From Molossus alvarezi (lineage: Eukaryota > Chordata > Mammalia > Chiroptera > Molossidae): a DNA stretch of 64,000 bases. The DNA lies in the NCBI GenBank assembly GCA_037176705.1, contig CM073908.1, positions 130,127,430 to 130,191,429 on the forward strand. Direction: 5' to 3'. The notes below the pieces were generated by a model. That model ran no database searches. It saw only the letters and a list, made by a program, of their open reading frames with translations, and was not told where the DNA came from. Shown here piece after piece: positions 36,420 through 46,908 of this stretch. Position 1 is the first letter of the stretch, and every line of letters begins with the position of its first letter. The translations under genes and the position numbers were made by a program.

Positions 36420-38690
36420 TGAAGAATCTTATAGAATGCAAAGTAAAATATATTTATAGAGTTTATTTTATATTAAATTTCTTATGTCCCATCGAAATTG
36501 TGTTACCATTTTGTTTCATTTCCTTACTGCAATATAGCTTCATTCAACACTCTCCTTTGTATTCTCATTGTCAAATGTATTATATTTGTGTATGTTACAT
36601 GACCAAAATATAATTTTATAGATACTGTTTCATGCAGTTGTTTTTTAAATCAGTTATGATAAGAAAGGGACATCAATATGTAATTATACTTTGTTTTATC
36701 CTTATGTACATAATTAGTTTTAGTGGAGATCATTGTTTTTGCCATATGGGTTTTATATTTTATAAGTCTGCTGTCACTCCTTTCATGCTGAAGAACTTCC
36801 TTTGGAATTTCTTATATCGCAGGATTTGCAACACAGATTCTTTCAACTTTTGTTTATCTGGGAATGTCTTCATTTTGAAAAATAGCTTTGCTGGATATAG
36901 GAATCTTGGTTGTCCATTCATTATTTTTCTCTCAGGACTTTTAATTTGTCGTCCTGTGGCATTCTGGCAGTGTTTCTGATGAAATGTCAGCTGTTGGTTT
37001 TATTGATGTTCGTTTGTACATGATGGTTCACTTTTTTCTTCTGATTTCAATATTTTGTTTTTATCTTTTGCTTTCAACACTTTTACTATGATATTTCTTT
37101 ATATGGATCGCTTTACATTTATCCTTTTTGTAATTTGTTGAATTTCTTGAATGTATAGGTTACTGTTTTCCTCAAATCTGGGACATTTTCAGCTATTATT
37201 CCTTCGAATATATTTTTTGTCCCATTCTCTCTTGCTACTCTTTCTGCATTTTCACAATGTGTATGTTATTACTTTTGATGGTAATATACATTTTTCTAGG
37301 CCCTGCTCATGTTTCTTTCTGTTTTGTATGTGTGTGTGTATATTCTTCAAATTACATAATTCCTATTGATTTATCTTCAAGTTTTCTGGTTCATCCTTCT
37401 GTTGTCTAAATTCTACTTTTGAGACCCCCTCTAGTAACTTCTTCATTTTGTTTACCATAGTTTTCTGCTCCAGAATTTCAACTTATTTTTTTAAATGTAA
37501 TTTTTACATCTTTATTGATATTCTTGACCATGTGTTCACTGCTGTCGATTTCTTACCTTCTGCCTTGTCTCACCATACTTTGGTCAGGATTCTCTCTTTT
37601 TTACCAACCACTGAACTCTGCTTGCCCCAAGCCTGAGCAAGCACCAAAAGAAGAAAACAGAACGTTCCCCTTTATCAGCTTATCAGCTTGCTGACCATAG
37701 CATGACCTTTGTCATATCTCACTGATCATTTCCACTCATCCTACTTCCTTCCAAAGTCCCTGCTTATCTGTGCTTACCTCCTCCTTTCCCCTCTAATGGA
37801 GAAACCTTTTTCTGTTTGATTTTGAGACATTTACATGTTTATGAGATTGGAGCATTCTCCCCATTACAATAGTCTTTCTAGTTAAAGCCTCTCCATATCT
37901 AAATCTAGGTTTGTTTTTATTTCATATTCTCTATTTAATGATTCATTATAATCATATATCCCTTTAATTCTTTAAACATAGTTTGCTTCTGTTCTTTCAA
38001 TACATTTAAAATAGCTGTTTTGAAGTCTTTGTCTAATAGTCTAACATCTTGGTGCCCCCAAATGCAGTCTTTATTGTTTGCCTTTTGTCTGTATGTGTCA
38101 TACCTTCCTGTTTTATATTTATTTTTTGCATATTCCATAGCCTTTTATTGTTGTTAAAAACTAGATATATTGGATAATATAATGTAGCAAATCTAGATAC
38201 TGATCACCAACAGTCTTGTTTAGTGACTTGACAAACCAGTTCTTTGAAGTCTGTTTATACTGCTGTTGTGCAGCTTCTGAAACCCTTGCTCAGACTTTCT
38301 CCCTGTTTTTATCTTTTAGCCTGACATCCCAGGGGCCCATCTTTGGTCAGCATAAGACACTTATTGGTCAGAGGTTATAGTTAAGCCTCTGAAGCAGACG
38401 TTTACCCTTTACCATTGGATCTATTTGTGGCTTGGAAACTGCTTTCATGGTTCTGGGTTCAAAGTTTTATCTTTTCTTTCAGGATTTAAAAGAATGGACT
38501 GAGTGTGATTTTATTATTAAGTGTGGTTTCCTGGTAGTTGCCCTGTGTCAGAATAGCTTTAGCCAGTGATTGGTCAGAAGTTATGCTCAAGCACCTTGAG
38601 TCATTAAACGTGTGCTCTTCACTGATGGATATGTTTGTGATTTCTTTCTTTCAAGTCATCCTTCACATCCTACTCTAACAGCTCCCGAGT
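36420..38690 (-). repeat. Decayed L1M: intergenic, ORF1 and 5' UTR
   Basis: The plus strand is antisense to the ORF1/ORF2 intergenic region (36420-36700), ORF1 (36780-37550, with the ORF1 C-terminal landmark GAAGAACTTCCTTTGG at 36790) and the 5' UTR (37930-38690). The TGTGGCTTGGAAACTGCTTT block at 38411 also occurs at 18510 in copy C, so both derive from the same kind of L1 5' region. No usable frame remains. Confidence 0.6.
37561..37924 (+). repeat. Possible solo LTR inside L1M
   Basis: The segment breaks the L1 ORF1 similarity, starts with TG and ends with CA. It contains a GAGCATTCTCCCCATTACAA block and a TAAAGCCTCTCC block near its end that resemble the R-U5 part of ERV LTRs. No internal viral genes are present. 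A short target duplication could not be confirmed. Confidence 0.4.
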
Positions 38691-39536
38691 GGATGCAGTC
38701 TAGTGCATGCAGACAGCCTTCTGGACCCCCAGGGATAAGGCAATGTACTCTTTGTATGATACCATTTTCTGTACTGGCCTTAGATTTATAAAAGTGTGTG
38801 TTACTATCACCTGCCATTTGAGTTTTGGTGCCAGATTCCATCATTTATAGAAGAAAAATAATGAAAACAGTGGCAGTCACAGGAAGCAAAGTTATCAAAA
38901 AAATATCGTATTTTGTTCTGTTAGGAAATAAACATGACCTATTCTCAGTATTAAAGAGATCTTACATTCATTAATAAAGTTATGTTTTCAAAGTCCACAT
39001 AAAACAGGCTTAAACACATGTTAACTATGTTTTAGCTTTGCTTAAGTGGGAATTCAAATGAAGCAATAGAATCAAAGTGCCTAAGAACTGGCAATACTGA
39101 GAGTTACATCTGAGAGAAAAAGGTATTACTAAAAGGGGAATGAAACCAATAATAATAACAGGTATTAATTTTTTAGTGCATTTTATGTGTTGTGTGCTGT
39201 ATAAAGAACTTGAATTATTGCATTTAACTCCACAAACACTAACATATATATTAATATATGTTTTAGTGATGCTACTGGGGTTTAAAAAGAACACAATTTG
39301 TCTATGGGAACTGATGAAGCTGAGAATGAGGTCTAGACACTTTAAACTCCAGAAGTTTCTCTATATATAACTTTATTGTAGATGTAATTGACAGATGGAT
39401 TTGTGTGTGTGTGTGAGAGAGAGAGAGAGACAGAGACACAGAGAGAGAATGAACAGCAATTTTGGTAAGGATACTGTGGCTAAAATATTTTGATAATTCA
39501 TAAGATTTTGTTCTCCCTCTTCTTCCTTCACTCTTT
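38690..39536. other. Unassigned sequence with microsatellite
   Basis: No gene or family is recognised. A compound (GT)n(GA)n microsatellite occupies about 39403-39447. The minus-strand frame 39025-39294 has no recognisable domain. Confidence 0.5.
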
Positions 39537-39554
39537 TCTCCTCTCTATCTTCTT
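39537..39554 (-). repeat. Left target-site duplication of HAL1
   Basis: TCTCCTCTCTATCTTCTT here pairs with TCTCCTCTCTACTTCTT at 41660-41676, one indel apart. This marks the insertion as one event. Confidence 0.8.
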
Positions 39555-39949
39555 CTTCTTTTTTTAAATCTTTATTGTTGAATGTATTACAGATGTTCCT
39601 CATTTCCCCCCCCCCATTGACCCCCTCCTCCACACTCCTGCCCCCCTCCCACCTTTTCCCACACTGTTGTCTGTGTCCATTGGTTATGCATATAAGTTCT
39701 TTGGTTTATTTCTTCCCACCCCCCCCAACCCCTTTCCCTTTGAGGTTTGTCAGTCTAGCAATGAATTTGTACTTCTTATTCCCTTCACCTTTTTCACCCA
39801 TTCTCGCAAACCCCCTCCTATCTGGCAACCAACAAAATGTTCTCTGTATCTATGAGAATGTTTCTGTTCTGCCTGTTCATTTTGTTTGTAGATTCCATTG
39901 TTGATAGATATGTATTCATTGCCATTTTGTTTGTTCATATATTTTATAT

Positions 39950-40850
39950 TTTTCTTCAAAAAGACCCCTCATCATTTCATATAATAACTGTTTGGTGGTG
40001 ATGAACTCCTTTAACTTTTTCTTGTCTGGGAAAGTCTTTATATGGCCATCGATTCTAAATGACAGCTTTGCAGGATAGAGTAATCTTGGTTGTAGGTTCT
40101 TGCTTTTCATCACTCTGAGTATTTCTTGCCACTCCCTTCATGGCCTGCGAAGTTTCTTTTGAGAAATCAGCTGACAGCCTTATGGGAACTCCCTTGTAGG
40201 TAACTAACTGCTTTTCTCTTGCTGCTTTTAAGATTCTTTGTCTTGAACTTTTGCATTTTGATGATGTGTCTTGGTGTGGGCCTCTTGGGGTTCATCTTGT
40301 TTAGGACTCTGTGCTTCCTGGCCTTGTAAGTCTGTTTCCTTCACCAGGTTAGGAAAGTTTTCTGTCATTATTGTTTCAAACAGGTTTTTGATTTCTTGTT
40401 CAATCTCTTCTCCTTCTGGCACCCCCAAGATGTGAATGTTGGCACGCTTGAAGTTGTCACAGAGGCCCCTTACACTATCCTCATTTTTTTGGATTCTTTT
40501 TCTTTTTGCTGTTCTGATTGGGCATTCTTTGCTTCCTCATATTCCAAATCAATGGTTTGCTTCTTGGCTTTACCTACTCTACTATTGAATCTGTGTATAT
40601 TATTCTTTATTTCAGTTAATGCCTCCTTCATTTCTGAGTGTGCATCCATCATTTCTGACTGGTCCTTTTTTATGCTCTTGAGGCCCTCACTAAGTTCACT
40701 GAGGTTCTCACGAAGTTCATTGAGCATCCTTATAAGCAGTATTTTGAACTCAGCATCTATTAAGTTGCTTATCTCCATTTCGCTTAGTTCTTTTCTTGGG
40801 GTTTTGTTCTGTTCTTTCATTTGGGACCTGTTTCTTTGTGTCCTCATTTT
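39950..40850 (-). pseudogene. HAL1 ORF1p-like gene, frameshifted
   Basis: Product would be the L1-type ORF1 RNA-binding chaperone. Residual frames run 40847-40470 (charged, heptad-like coiled coil rich in Glu, Lys and Leu), 40428-40228 (start of the RRM; GVPEGEE and ENFPNLVKE motifs) and 40113-39916 (C-terminal domain; PRLLYPAKLSF and FPDKKKLKEF motifs). The first and second pieces are in different frames, so at least one frameshift lies near 40428-40470. The second and third share a frame but are separated by a stop. Total length of about 300 residues fits ORF1p. The domain order is complete, so decay came after a functional source copy. Confidence 0.85.
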
Positions 40851-40889
40851 GGCTGCCTCCCTGTGTTTGTTTCTGTGTATTACTTAACG

Positions 40890-41659
40890 AGCGGTATGGG
40901 GCTATCTGAGACCAGATGCTGCTTGTTTAAAAGAATATAGGAAAACCTGAAGCAGGATCCAAGACAGGCCAATCCTATGGTTAAGCAAGTGGCAACAGCT
41001 TGGGTAGGCCTGAAAGTTGGGTGGGGCAGGGCTACCACTGTGAGCCAGGTTGCTGGAGTCCCAGATATGGCGGCTGTCTGCCTGCCCAGGGAAGGGCTCA
41101 CCAAAGGAACAAAGGCCTCTGACAGCACTCTCCAGCCCTCGCTCCACTGCCAAATATCTCAGTTCTTCCCTGCATGTCTCTGGTGCCCCTCGAGCTGCCT
41201 CCCCTCCAAACTTAGAGAGAGTGAGTCCGATAAGTCCGTGCGCGGGCCCTTTAAGGCGCTGCCTGGGGCTCCAGCCGCGTCAGCCTCCCTGAGCCTCAGT
41301 TCCTGCTAGTTTTTCCAGCCAGAAGTTATGGGGACTTCTCTTCCTGGCACTGGAACCCCCAGTGGAGCGCCTGGTGTGGGACAGGGACCCCTCAGTCCTC
41401 AGGGAGGACCTTCCCAGCCTAGGTGTCCTCCTGATTTTTATCCGCCACACATGGGTGTGGTACCAGCCCGTCCCGCCTCTGCCCTTCCTACCAGTCTCGA
41501 TGTGGCTGCTGCTTTAATTCCGTAGTTTTAGGACTTCCATTCAGCTTGATTTCAGGCGGTTTTGAATGATGGTTGTTCTGTAGTTTAGTTGTAACTTTGA
41601 TGTGGTTGTGGGAGGATGCGATACCGCGTTTACCTATGCTGCCATCTTGACCGGAAATC
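40890..41659 (-). promoter_or_regulatory. HAL1 5' UTR/promoter with YY1-like start
   Basis: GC-rich and CpG-containing relative to its surroundings. It begins on the minus strand GATTTCCGGTCAAGATGGC, placing a YY1-type motif about 12-18 nt from the element's end. L1 promoters are internal and YY1 sets the start site in primates. The same role here is inferred. Confidence 0.6.
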
Positions 41660-41676
41660 TCTCCTCTCTACTTCTT

Positions 41677-42340
41677 GTCTTTTCTTTATCCTCTTTCCAT
41701 CACATCATCATAATCATTATATATAAATGTTTGAGCATGGTTTTTCTCTACATATGAGATTTGTCTACACAATAATTTAAAAATAGAAATAATTAAAAAC
41801 TCAGATATACTTGGCTACCTGCTATGCTATTTTGTCTGAAACTTGGTTCTCTTTGACTGTCTAAGAGAGAGATTTATATCTTAAAAGCATTGAGTATTCT
41901 CTTCGGAAGAAAAATTCAGCTTTTCTTTTTAACCTTGAAGAGGAGAAATCATGAGAATTTGTGTGAAGAGAAAGCAGAAAATATTTTCCTTTATAATTAC
42001 TGCTATTTAAAAATATAGAACTATGAAAATTCAAGGTAACCTCTATATCAATGTGTAAGTTATATATATACACACAAATACATATAATGTATTATGTATA
42101 GTTGTCATAGACTCTTCTCTGTACTTCACTTTTTAATTCTCTCTTAATCAAATTGGTCATGAAAATTTTCAGGATTCTACCCTCTAGATGTCTTACACCT
42201 TCATTCCTTTTCCTCCATCCTTACTACTGCAACCTCAGGTTTTTCCCTCATGAACTTCTCTCATTCAGACACTCATCACCTCTGCCACACCCTCATAAAT
42301 GATCACAGTACTATAAAATTTTTAATAAAACAAGCTCCCT
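41677..42340. other. Unassigned non-coding sequence
   Basis: AT-rich sequence with a short TA/CA microsatellite-like stretch (about 42060-42090). No gene or repeat family was recognised. Confidence 0.5.
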
Positions 42341-42610
42341 ATCCTTTTTCCTGCTCTACATATCTTATGTCTTTCTTGTCCCTGGAATGTTCTTACTCAT
42401 TTATTTCTTGTAAACATATACTTAATCTCCAATTGTCAAATCAGGTTTCTGCGATGTCATTCCTTATCCTTACTCCCCATACATTCTGTTACCTGGCATA
42501 AAGAATATGTCCTTTTGTTGTCTCAAATATCCTTCTGCTAAAATTATACACAGGAAATCTATATGTTCTTGAAGACCCAGCTCAACTTTGATCCCATTAG
42601 AAGTGTCCTT
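42340..42610 (+). repeat. Possible L2 3'-region fragment
   Basis: The order of TCCCTGGAATGTTCTTACTC (42379), CTTGAAGACCCAGCTCAACT (42570) and a following TCC-rich stretch resembles the conserved 3' part of LINE2, including the AGACCCAGCTCA core. The match is weak and broken. Confidence 0.45.
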
Positions 42611-42621
42611 TATTAGTGTAG

Positions 42622-42795
42622 GTAAGTGATTTTCAAATTCTGATCCTCAAACAAGGAGTATAAATACTTAGGAAAATGTTAGAAATGCAAATTCTCAAAC
42701 CATATCATAAGACTACTAATGAAAACTCCGGAAATTTCTATTTTGACCAGACTCCAAGGTGATTCATATGTAGGCTAAATTTGAGAAACAAGGAT
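42622..42795. repeat. MER5A-type hAT DNA transposon fossil
   Basis: AATGTTAGAAATGCAAATTC at 42676, CCAAGGTGATTCATATG near 42755 and GCTAAATTTGAGAAAC near 42775 are the hallmark blocks of the short non-autonomous MER5A family, including one terminal inverted repeat region. It is ancient and immobile. It is the only DNA transposon I recognise in the window. Confidence 0.8.
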
Positions 42796-42910
42796 ATTAT
42801 TTTTCTCATTCTCTGTGCTTTCATAATGAATTCCATACATCTTCAATTGTAGCACTTACCATATTTACCATATTATAATATAATTATTACTTAATTATAT
42901 TCTTTGTTTT

Positions 42911-43232
42911 AAAAAATATTCACCCGAGGACCTGGCTGGTTTGGCTTAGCGGTTGGAGCATTGGCCTGAGGTCCAGAGAGACCTGGGTTCGGTTCCCGCT
43001 ATGGGCATGAACTTTGGTTGCAGTTTGTCCCCGGCCCTGGTTGGGTCGTGTGGGTGGCAGCCATTCGATGTGTCCCTTTCACGTCGATCTTTCTCTCTCT
43101 CTCTTCCTCTCTCTCCCTCCTACTCTGTCTGAAAATACTCACCCGAGGATATTTTTCCACTTATTTACCTTCAGATGAAGTGGGAGGGAGAGAGAGAGAA
43201 ACAAACGTCAATGTGAGAGAGACACAATTTGC
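42911..43232 (-). repeat. Older VES SINE interrupted by a younger one
   Basis: The left piece (42911-42930) and right piece (43150-43232, with TATTTTTCCACTTATTTACC, a GA-rich tract and CAATGTGAGAGAGACACA) together form the tail half of a reversed VES. The head is missing beyond 43232. Confidence 0.8.
42931..43131 (+). repeat. VES SINE nested in an older VES SINE
   Basis: The plus-strand copy starts CCTGGCTGGTTTGGCTTAGC, with a B-box-like GGTTCGGTTCC near 42985 and a CT tract, and ends at CTGTCTGAAAA. The flanking TATTCACCCGAGGA (42917-42930) and TACTCACCCGAGGA (43136-43149) are the target-site duplication. The target is the tail of an older reversed VES. The usual AATGGAAAAATGTCC tail is missing, so the 3' end is short. 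Confidence 0.9.
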
Positions 43233-43249
43233 CAAGTAAAGACCTGCGA

Positions 43250-43720
43250 AGAATTGGTCTATCATTTCATGGTAGGGCTGCTTCTAGCAATCCTCCAGTG
43301 GTGGTGAGTGAGGTTCAGGAAACTGCTTTACCATTTTAAAAATAACTTCAAAATTATTACTGTCTTTGGTCCTTACAGAGTCCCTGGGATCTAACAATGC
43401 AGAGATGGTAGACAGGGAAAACCACAGACCACATTTTTAAGTGGAGCAGATCTGGAATCACTGATGTGCTCTGTAGGATAACTCTTTGTTATTATAAAAG
43501 AACATGTTAAATTCATGCTTTCAGGGTTAATCCAATCACAACATCATTTCGTGTATATGCTCTATTGCACTTCCTATATAATTTTAGGGAATATATTCTT
43601 ACCTAAAATGTCTCACCTTATTCTTGATCGTTTTGTCATATGCTCTTGGCCTTAATGGCACCTGCTCATAGAAGTAATCTCTGACCACACCTCTTATGTA
43701 ACATCATAGCCACTTGTCAC
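43250..43720 (+). repeat. Duplicated locus segment, first copy
   Basis: This interval matches, in order, 49741-49827, 55742-56045 and 63585-63700. Shared blocks include CTGCTTTACCATTTTAAAA and a TCACTGATG/TTCTGATG region, and the L2-like GGCCTTAATGGCACCTGCTC (43649) against CAGCCTAAATGGCACCTCTT (63598). In the second copy the same sequence is split by L1-I and L1-II. The end (43640-43720) is probably L2 sequence. Confidence 0.65.
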
Positions 43721-43767
43721 ATCTCATGTATCAGATTAAGATATATCTGTTGGAGTGATTGGTTTCA

Positions 43768-45127
43768 GGCCTGAAAAATGGTATGCCCCTGAGACTAATT
43801 ATCTTCATTTAATATTGCTTAGGAACTCATGTATGTTTCCATGGCATGACACCTTCATTAAAGGATAATGAAAATGTTTTGCATAGAATACGAGGGATAA
43901 GTTAGTGCCAGAAGTATTCAGCTTCTGTTTACTCCACTTCTTAGCCAGCCAACAATGTCTTGCATTTCAGTGCAATGTTTTGGTGCTTCTTTGGCTCTTT
44001 ATGTTAAGACAGGATGTCATAGTCATGGAGGTTATTCACTTCCTACAAAATAATTGATCTCTACTGTTTTAATTTTTTATTACTTTCCAACAGCAGGATT
44101 AAAATCAGAAATTCTGACTCAAACCCATAGAATGATTCTGAGGAGAATTATTTAACTTGCATTTACCCACCACTTTAAGGCCCTATATTGGCACTGTTCA
44201 GTGTTATTGTGAGATATGAGCACAACCAAGTGGCTGTCATATGACTTAATGACAGTGAAAATGTCAGGCTTAACATGCCACTCATTGATTTCCTAGATTT
44301 ATATTTTCTATTGGGAGCCCTAAGTGGGCCATTGTTAGTAGTTATCCAGCAAGTGTTGAAAACTAGGAGCATAACTACTGATGACACAGGTTTGTTTACA
44401 GTGTTGGTGTGAGTCTTACATGGAGTGTCTTAGATTATTGCTCTCCTCAATATCTCACCCTGCATTTACCTGAATCAGGACCCTTTGGAGTTCTTTTATA
44501 ACATTTGATATAAGATATGAACAGAGAACCAGGTGTCTGTCCCCTGTGTGTGGATAATTTGGGGCAAAATGTAGAATGCAGTGGATCGGTTTTACTAGAA
44601 TTGCTCCCTGCCTGCACCTACTTCAGTTTCTGATGGCCATTGCATCACTAGGTACTTACCACAATTATTTTCTAGGTTTGAAACAACTGGTGGTCTCTAT
44701 TCAGTATTTTGCTCCTTTAGAAGTTTATCAGGTGCCTCTGCGAATATTATGCACATGGAACTCCTGATCTTCTCTATATCTCTGTTGATGTTTCTTTGCT
44801 GGATAATGTTAATTTATCTGGGTGTCATTTCATTGAATATTTTTCCATTTGAATCACTCTTTCTGTTTTACCCCCCTCAGAGTTGTTAATAGTTATTTTT
44901 TTAACATGGGATGTAGGATGTGAACATATATCCTACAGGACCTCCTCTGTGTATAGAAGTCTAAGTTTCCCTTCTATGAATGTTCATGAATGGTTCCTCC
45001 AAATTTTCACCCTGTGTTGATTGCTTTTACTTTCTGTTAAACTTGCCTATCATGGGCATTGATTTCATTTTTTTACATCTCCCTAGGATTAATCTTGTAT
45101 AGTAGGGCAAGTTATATATGTAGTTCG
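43768..45127 (+). repeat. Unclassified array, higher-order unit 1
   Basis: It begins with a P block (GGTATGCCCCTGAGACTAAT at 43780) and contains monomer anchors GATATGAAC at 44514 and GATGTGAAC at 44917, 403 bp apart. The next P block is 211 bp after the last anchor. Monomers hold, in order, the anchor, a CTTCAGTTTCTG-type block, a block with ATTATGCACATGGAACTCCT and a T-rich block. No match to a named repeat is recognised, and there is no coding capacity in this copy. Confidence 0.7.
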
Positions 45128-46908
45128 TTTTTGGCCTGACAAAAATGTATGCCCTGAGACTGTCTTCCTTTAAATACTGCAATATGAATTCTCAAGTATG
45201 TTTCTATACTATGAGGTTTTTCTTGGGGATAATGAAGATAGTTTGATTAGAGTAATATACATATGTTTCTTCTGGACGTTTACACCTTGTTTTTTCTTTA
45301 CTTTCTCTCCATCAGCACTGCCTTATATTTAAATTCAATGTGTTAGTGCTTCATTGGTTCTATACATTGTAAAAGGCTGACATTGGCATGCAGGTGATTC
45401 ATTTCTCTTAAAAGTGTTTTTATTTCTATTCCTTTAAATTTTAAGTGCTTGCCAATAGCATGGAAGAGTTTAGGGAGTGTGGTCTAAAACTATTGGATGA
45501 GTCTTACCAAGAATTATATCCCACTTAATACATTTTGTTTCATTATCCCATTATGCTGTGGGATATGAACATAAATCTATTCAGTACCATACTATTTGAT
45601 GAAAGTCATGTGGCTGGCTTAGCATGTTAATCATGTTTCCCAGATTTACTTTTTCTCTGTTAACTCCTAATAGGACCAGTGTAATAATGTTCTAGCAAGT
45701 GTTATTGAGTATAAACTCATCACCCAGTGGATGATACAGGTTTGATGACAGTGATAGTGCCAGCATTATATTGCAGCTTATTTCATAACCATAGATTAAT
45801 TTACCCATTGAAGGCTGTTTTCAGTCATTGTTCAGCATGTGCTGCAGATTATGAACACAAGGCCAAATGGATATTTCCTGATGGGCATAATTTGGAGCCA
45901 TTTGCTGAATGAAGTAGAATGCTTATCATCAAAATGACTCCTCATGTTCACCTACTGCACTTTGTAATGAACTTTGCAACCCACATCCTTGTACAATTGC
46001 TTTCCTGGTCAAAAGTAATTGCTGGTTTATGCTCAATGTACTTCTGCTTCAGGGGTTTCTTGAGTGCCTAAAGTATAGGAGACTCCTATTCTTCTTTTCA
46101 AGGTGTTTAATGACTTCTCTAGATTCTCATGGCCTGACCCTTTACTGAATTACACTTAAATTTCTGGGCTTAGAAGCCATTGGATTCATTTCCACTTGAA
46201 TTACTTGCCTTGTGTTCACTCTGCACAAAGCCGTCTGCAGTCATAATGCTGCATGTGATGTAGGATTACTAAAACTCCCAGCAGAATATTTTCTGTGTAA
46301 GGAAAAGGAAAATGTCATTCTATAAAGGCCAGGCAATGATTTCCTGAAAACCACTTGCCAGTTTTTGACCATAGTCAGTTTCTACTGGACTTTGTGTGGA
46401 ACTTCACTTATTATAATTACCTTCTAAGTTTGGAATAGGGACTTGTCTTTGAATCAGTTCATTGGTACATCAAGGGTTTTCCATGAACCTGAAAGAGTAT
46501 TATATACTCATGAAACTCCTACTCTTTTCCACATGGAGCTTCATGTGCTCTCCTCTAAGTTCCATTGCAAGACATTAATGAGTATGGCAATTAAGTTGTT
46601 GGGCTTAAAATCCATTAGCTTTGGTTCAGCTTATGGGCTTGCTCTGTATTCACCCAGCTCACAAGCCCTTGCAGTCATTATCCAGGATCTGATGTTGGAT
46701 GTAAACACTCATCCTATAGGATACCCTCTGAATAAGGAAAATGAGGTTGCCATTCTATGAATGCTGAGCAGTGGTTTTCCCTGAACTCCTCACTTTGTTT
46801 TACCCACATTCATTTTCTGCTGAACTTGTCAATAATAGGCATAGACTTTTTTTCACTAGCCAGGCATGAAAACTCAGTTTATCATGTCAAGGTATGAACA
46901 ACTTATAG
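45128..46908 (+). repeat. Unclassified array, higher-order unit 2
   Basis: P block at 45128 (TGTATGCCCTGAGACTGTC). Monomer anchors are GATTATGAAC at 45847, GATTAC at 46264 and GATGTAAAC at 46698 (spacings 417 and 434). This unit has one monomer more than unit 1, which accounts for its greater length (1781 against 1360 bp). The last anchor lies 211 bp before the next P block, the same spacing as in unit 1. Confidence 0.7.

Larger units (their letters stand above)
39555..41659 (-). mobile_element. HAL1 (half-L1) retrotransposon, full length
   Basis: A complete ORF1-only LINE on the minus strand, about 2.1 kb. From its 5' end: a GC-rich 5' UTR (41659 down to about 40890), ORF1 (about 40850-39950) and then directly a 3' UTR (39945-39555) with a G-rich tract. 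No ORF2 sequence lies between ORF1 and the 3' UTR, whereas L1-I and L1-II carry about 4 kb of ORF2 there. HAL1 families are known to be mobilised with L1-supplied reverse transcriptase. The 5' end carries CAAGATGGC (reverse of 41641-41649), as in L1 promoters that bind YY1. Target-site duplications flank both ends, so it is not a chance deletion product assembled from pieces. An alternative is a single L1 that lost ORF2 after insertion. Confidence 0.85.

Noticed and set aside
39403..39447. Regulatory GAGA-type element
   Set aside because: A simple GT/GA microsatellite with no supporting context.
40396..40887. 163-codon plus-strand frame with serine- and leucine-rich hydrophobic stretches
   Set aside because: Antisense shadow of the HAL1 ORF1 coiled coil.
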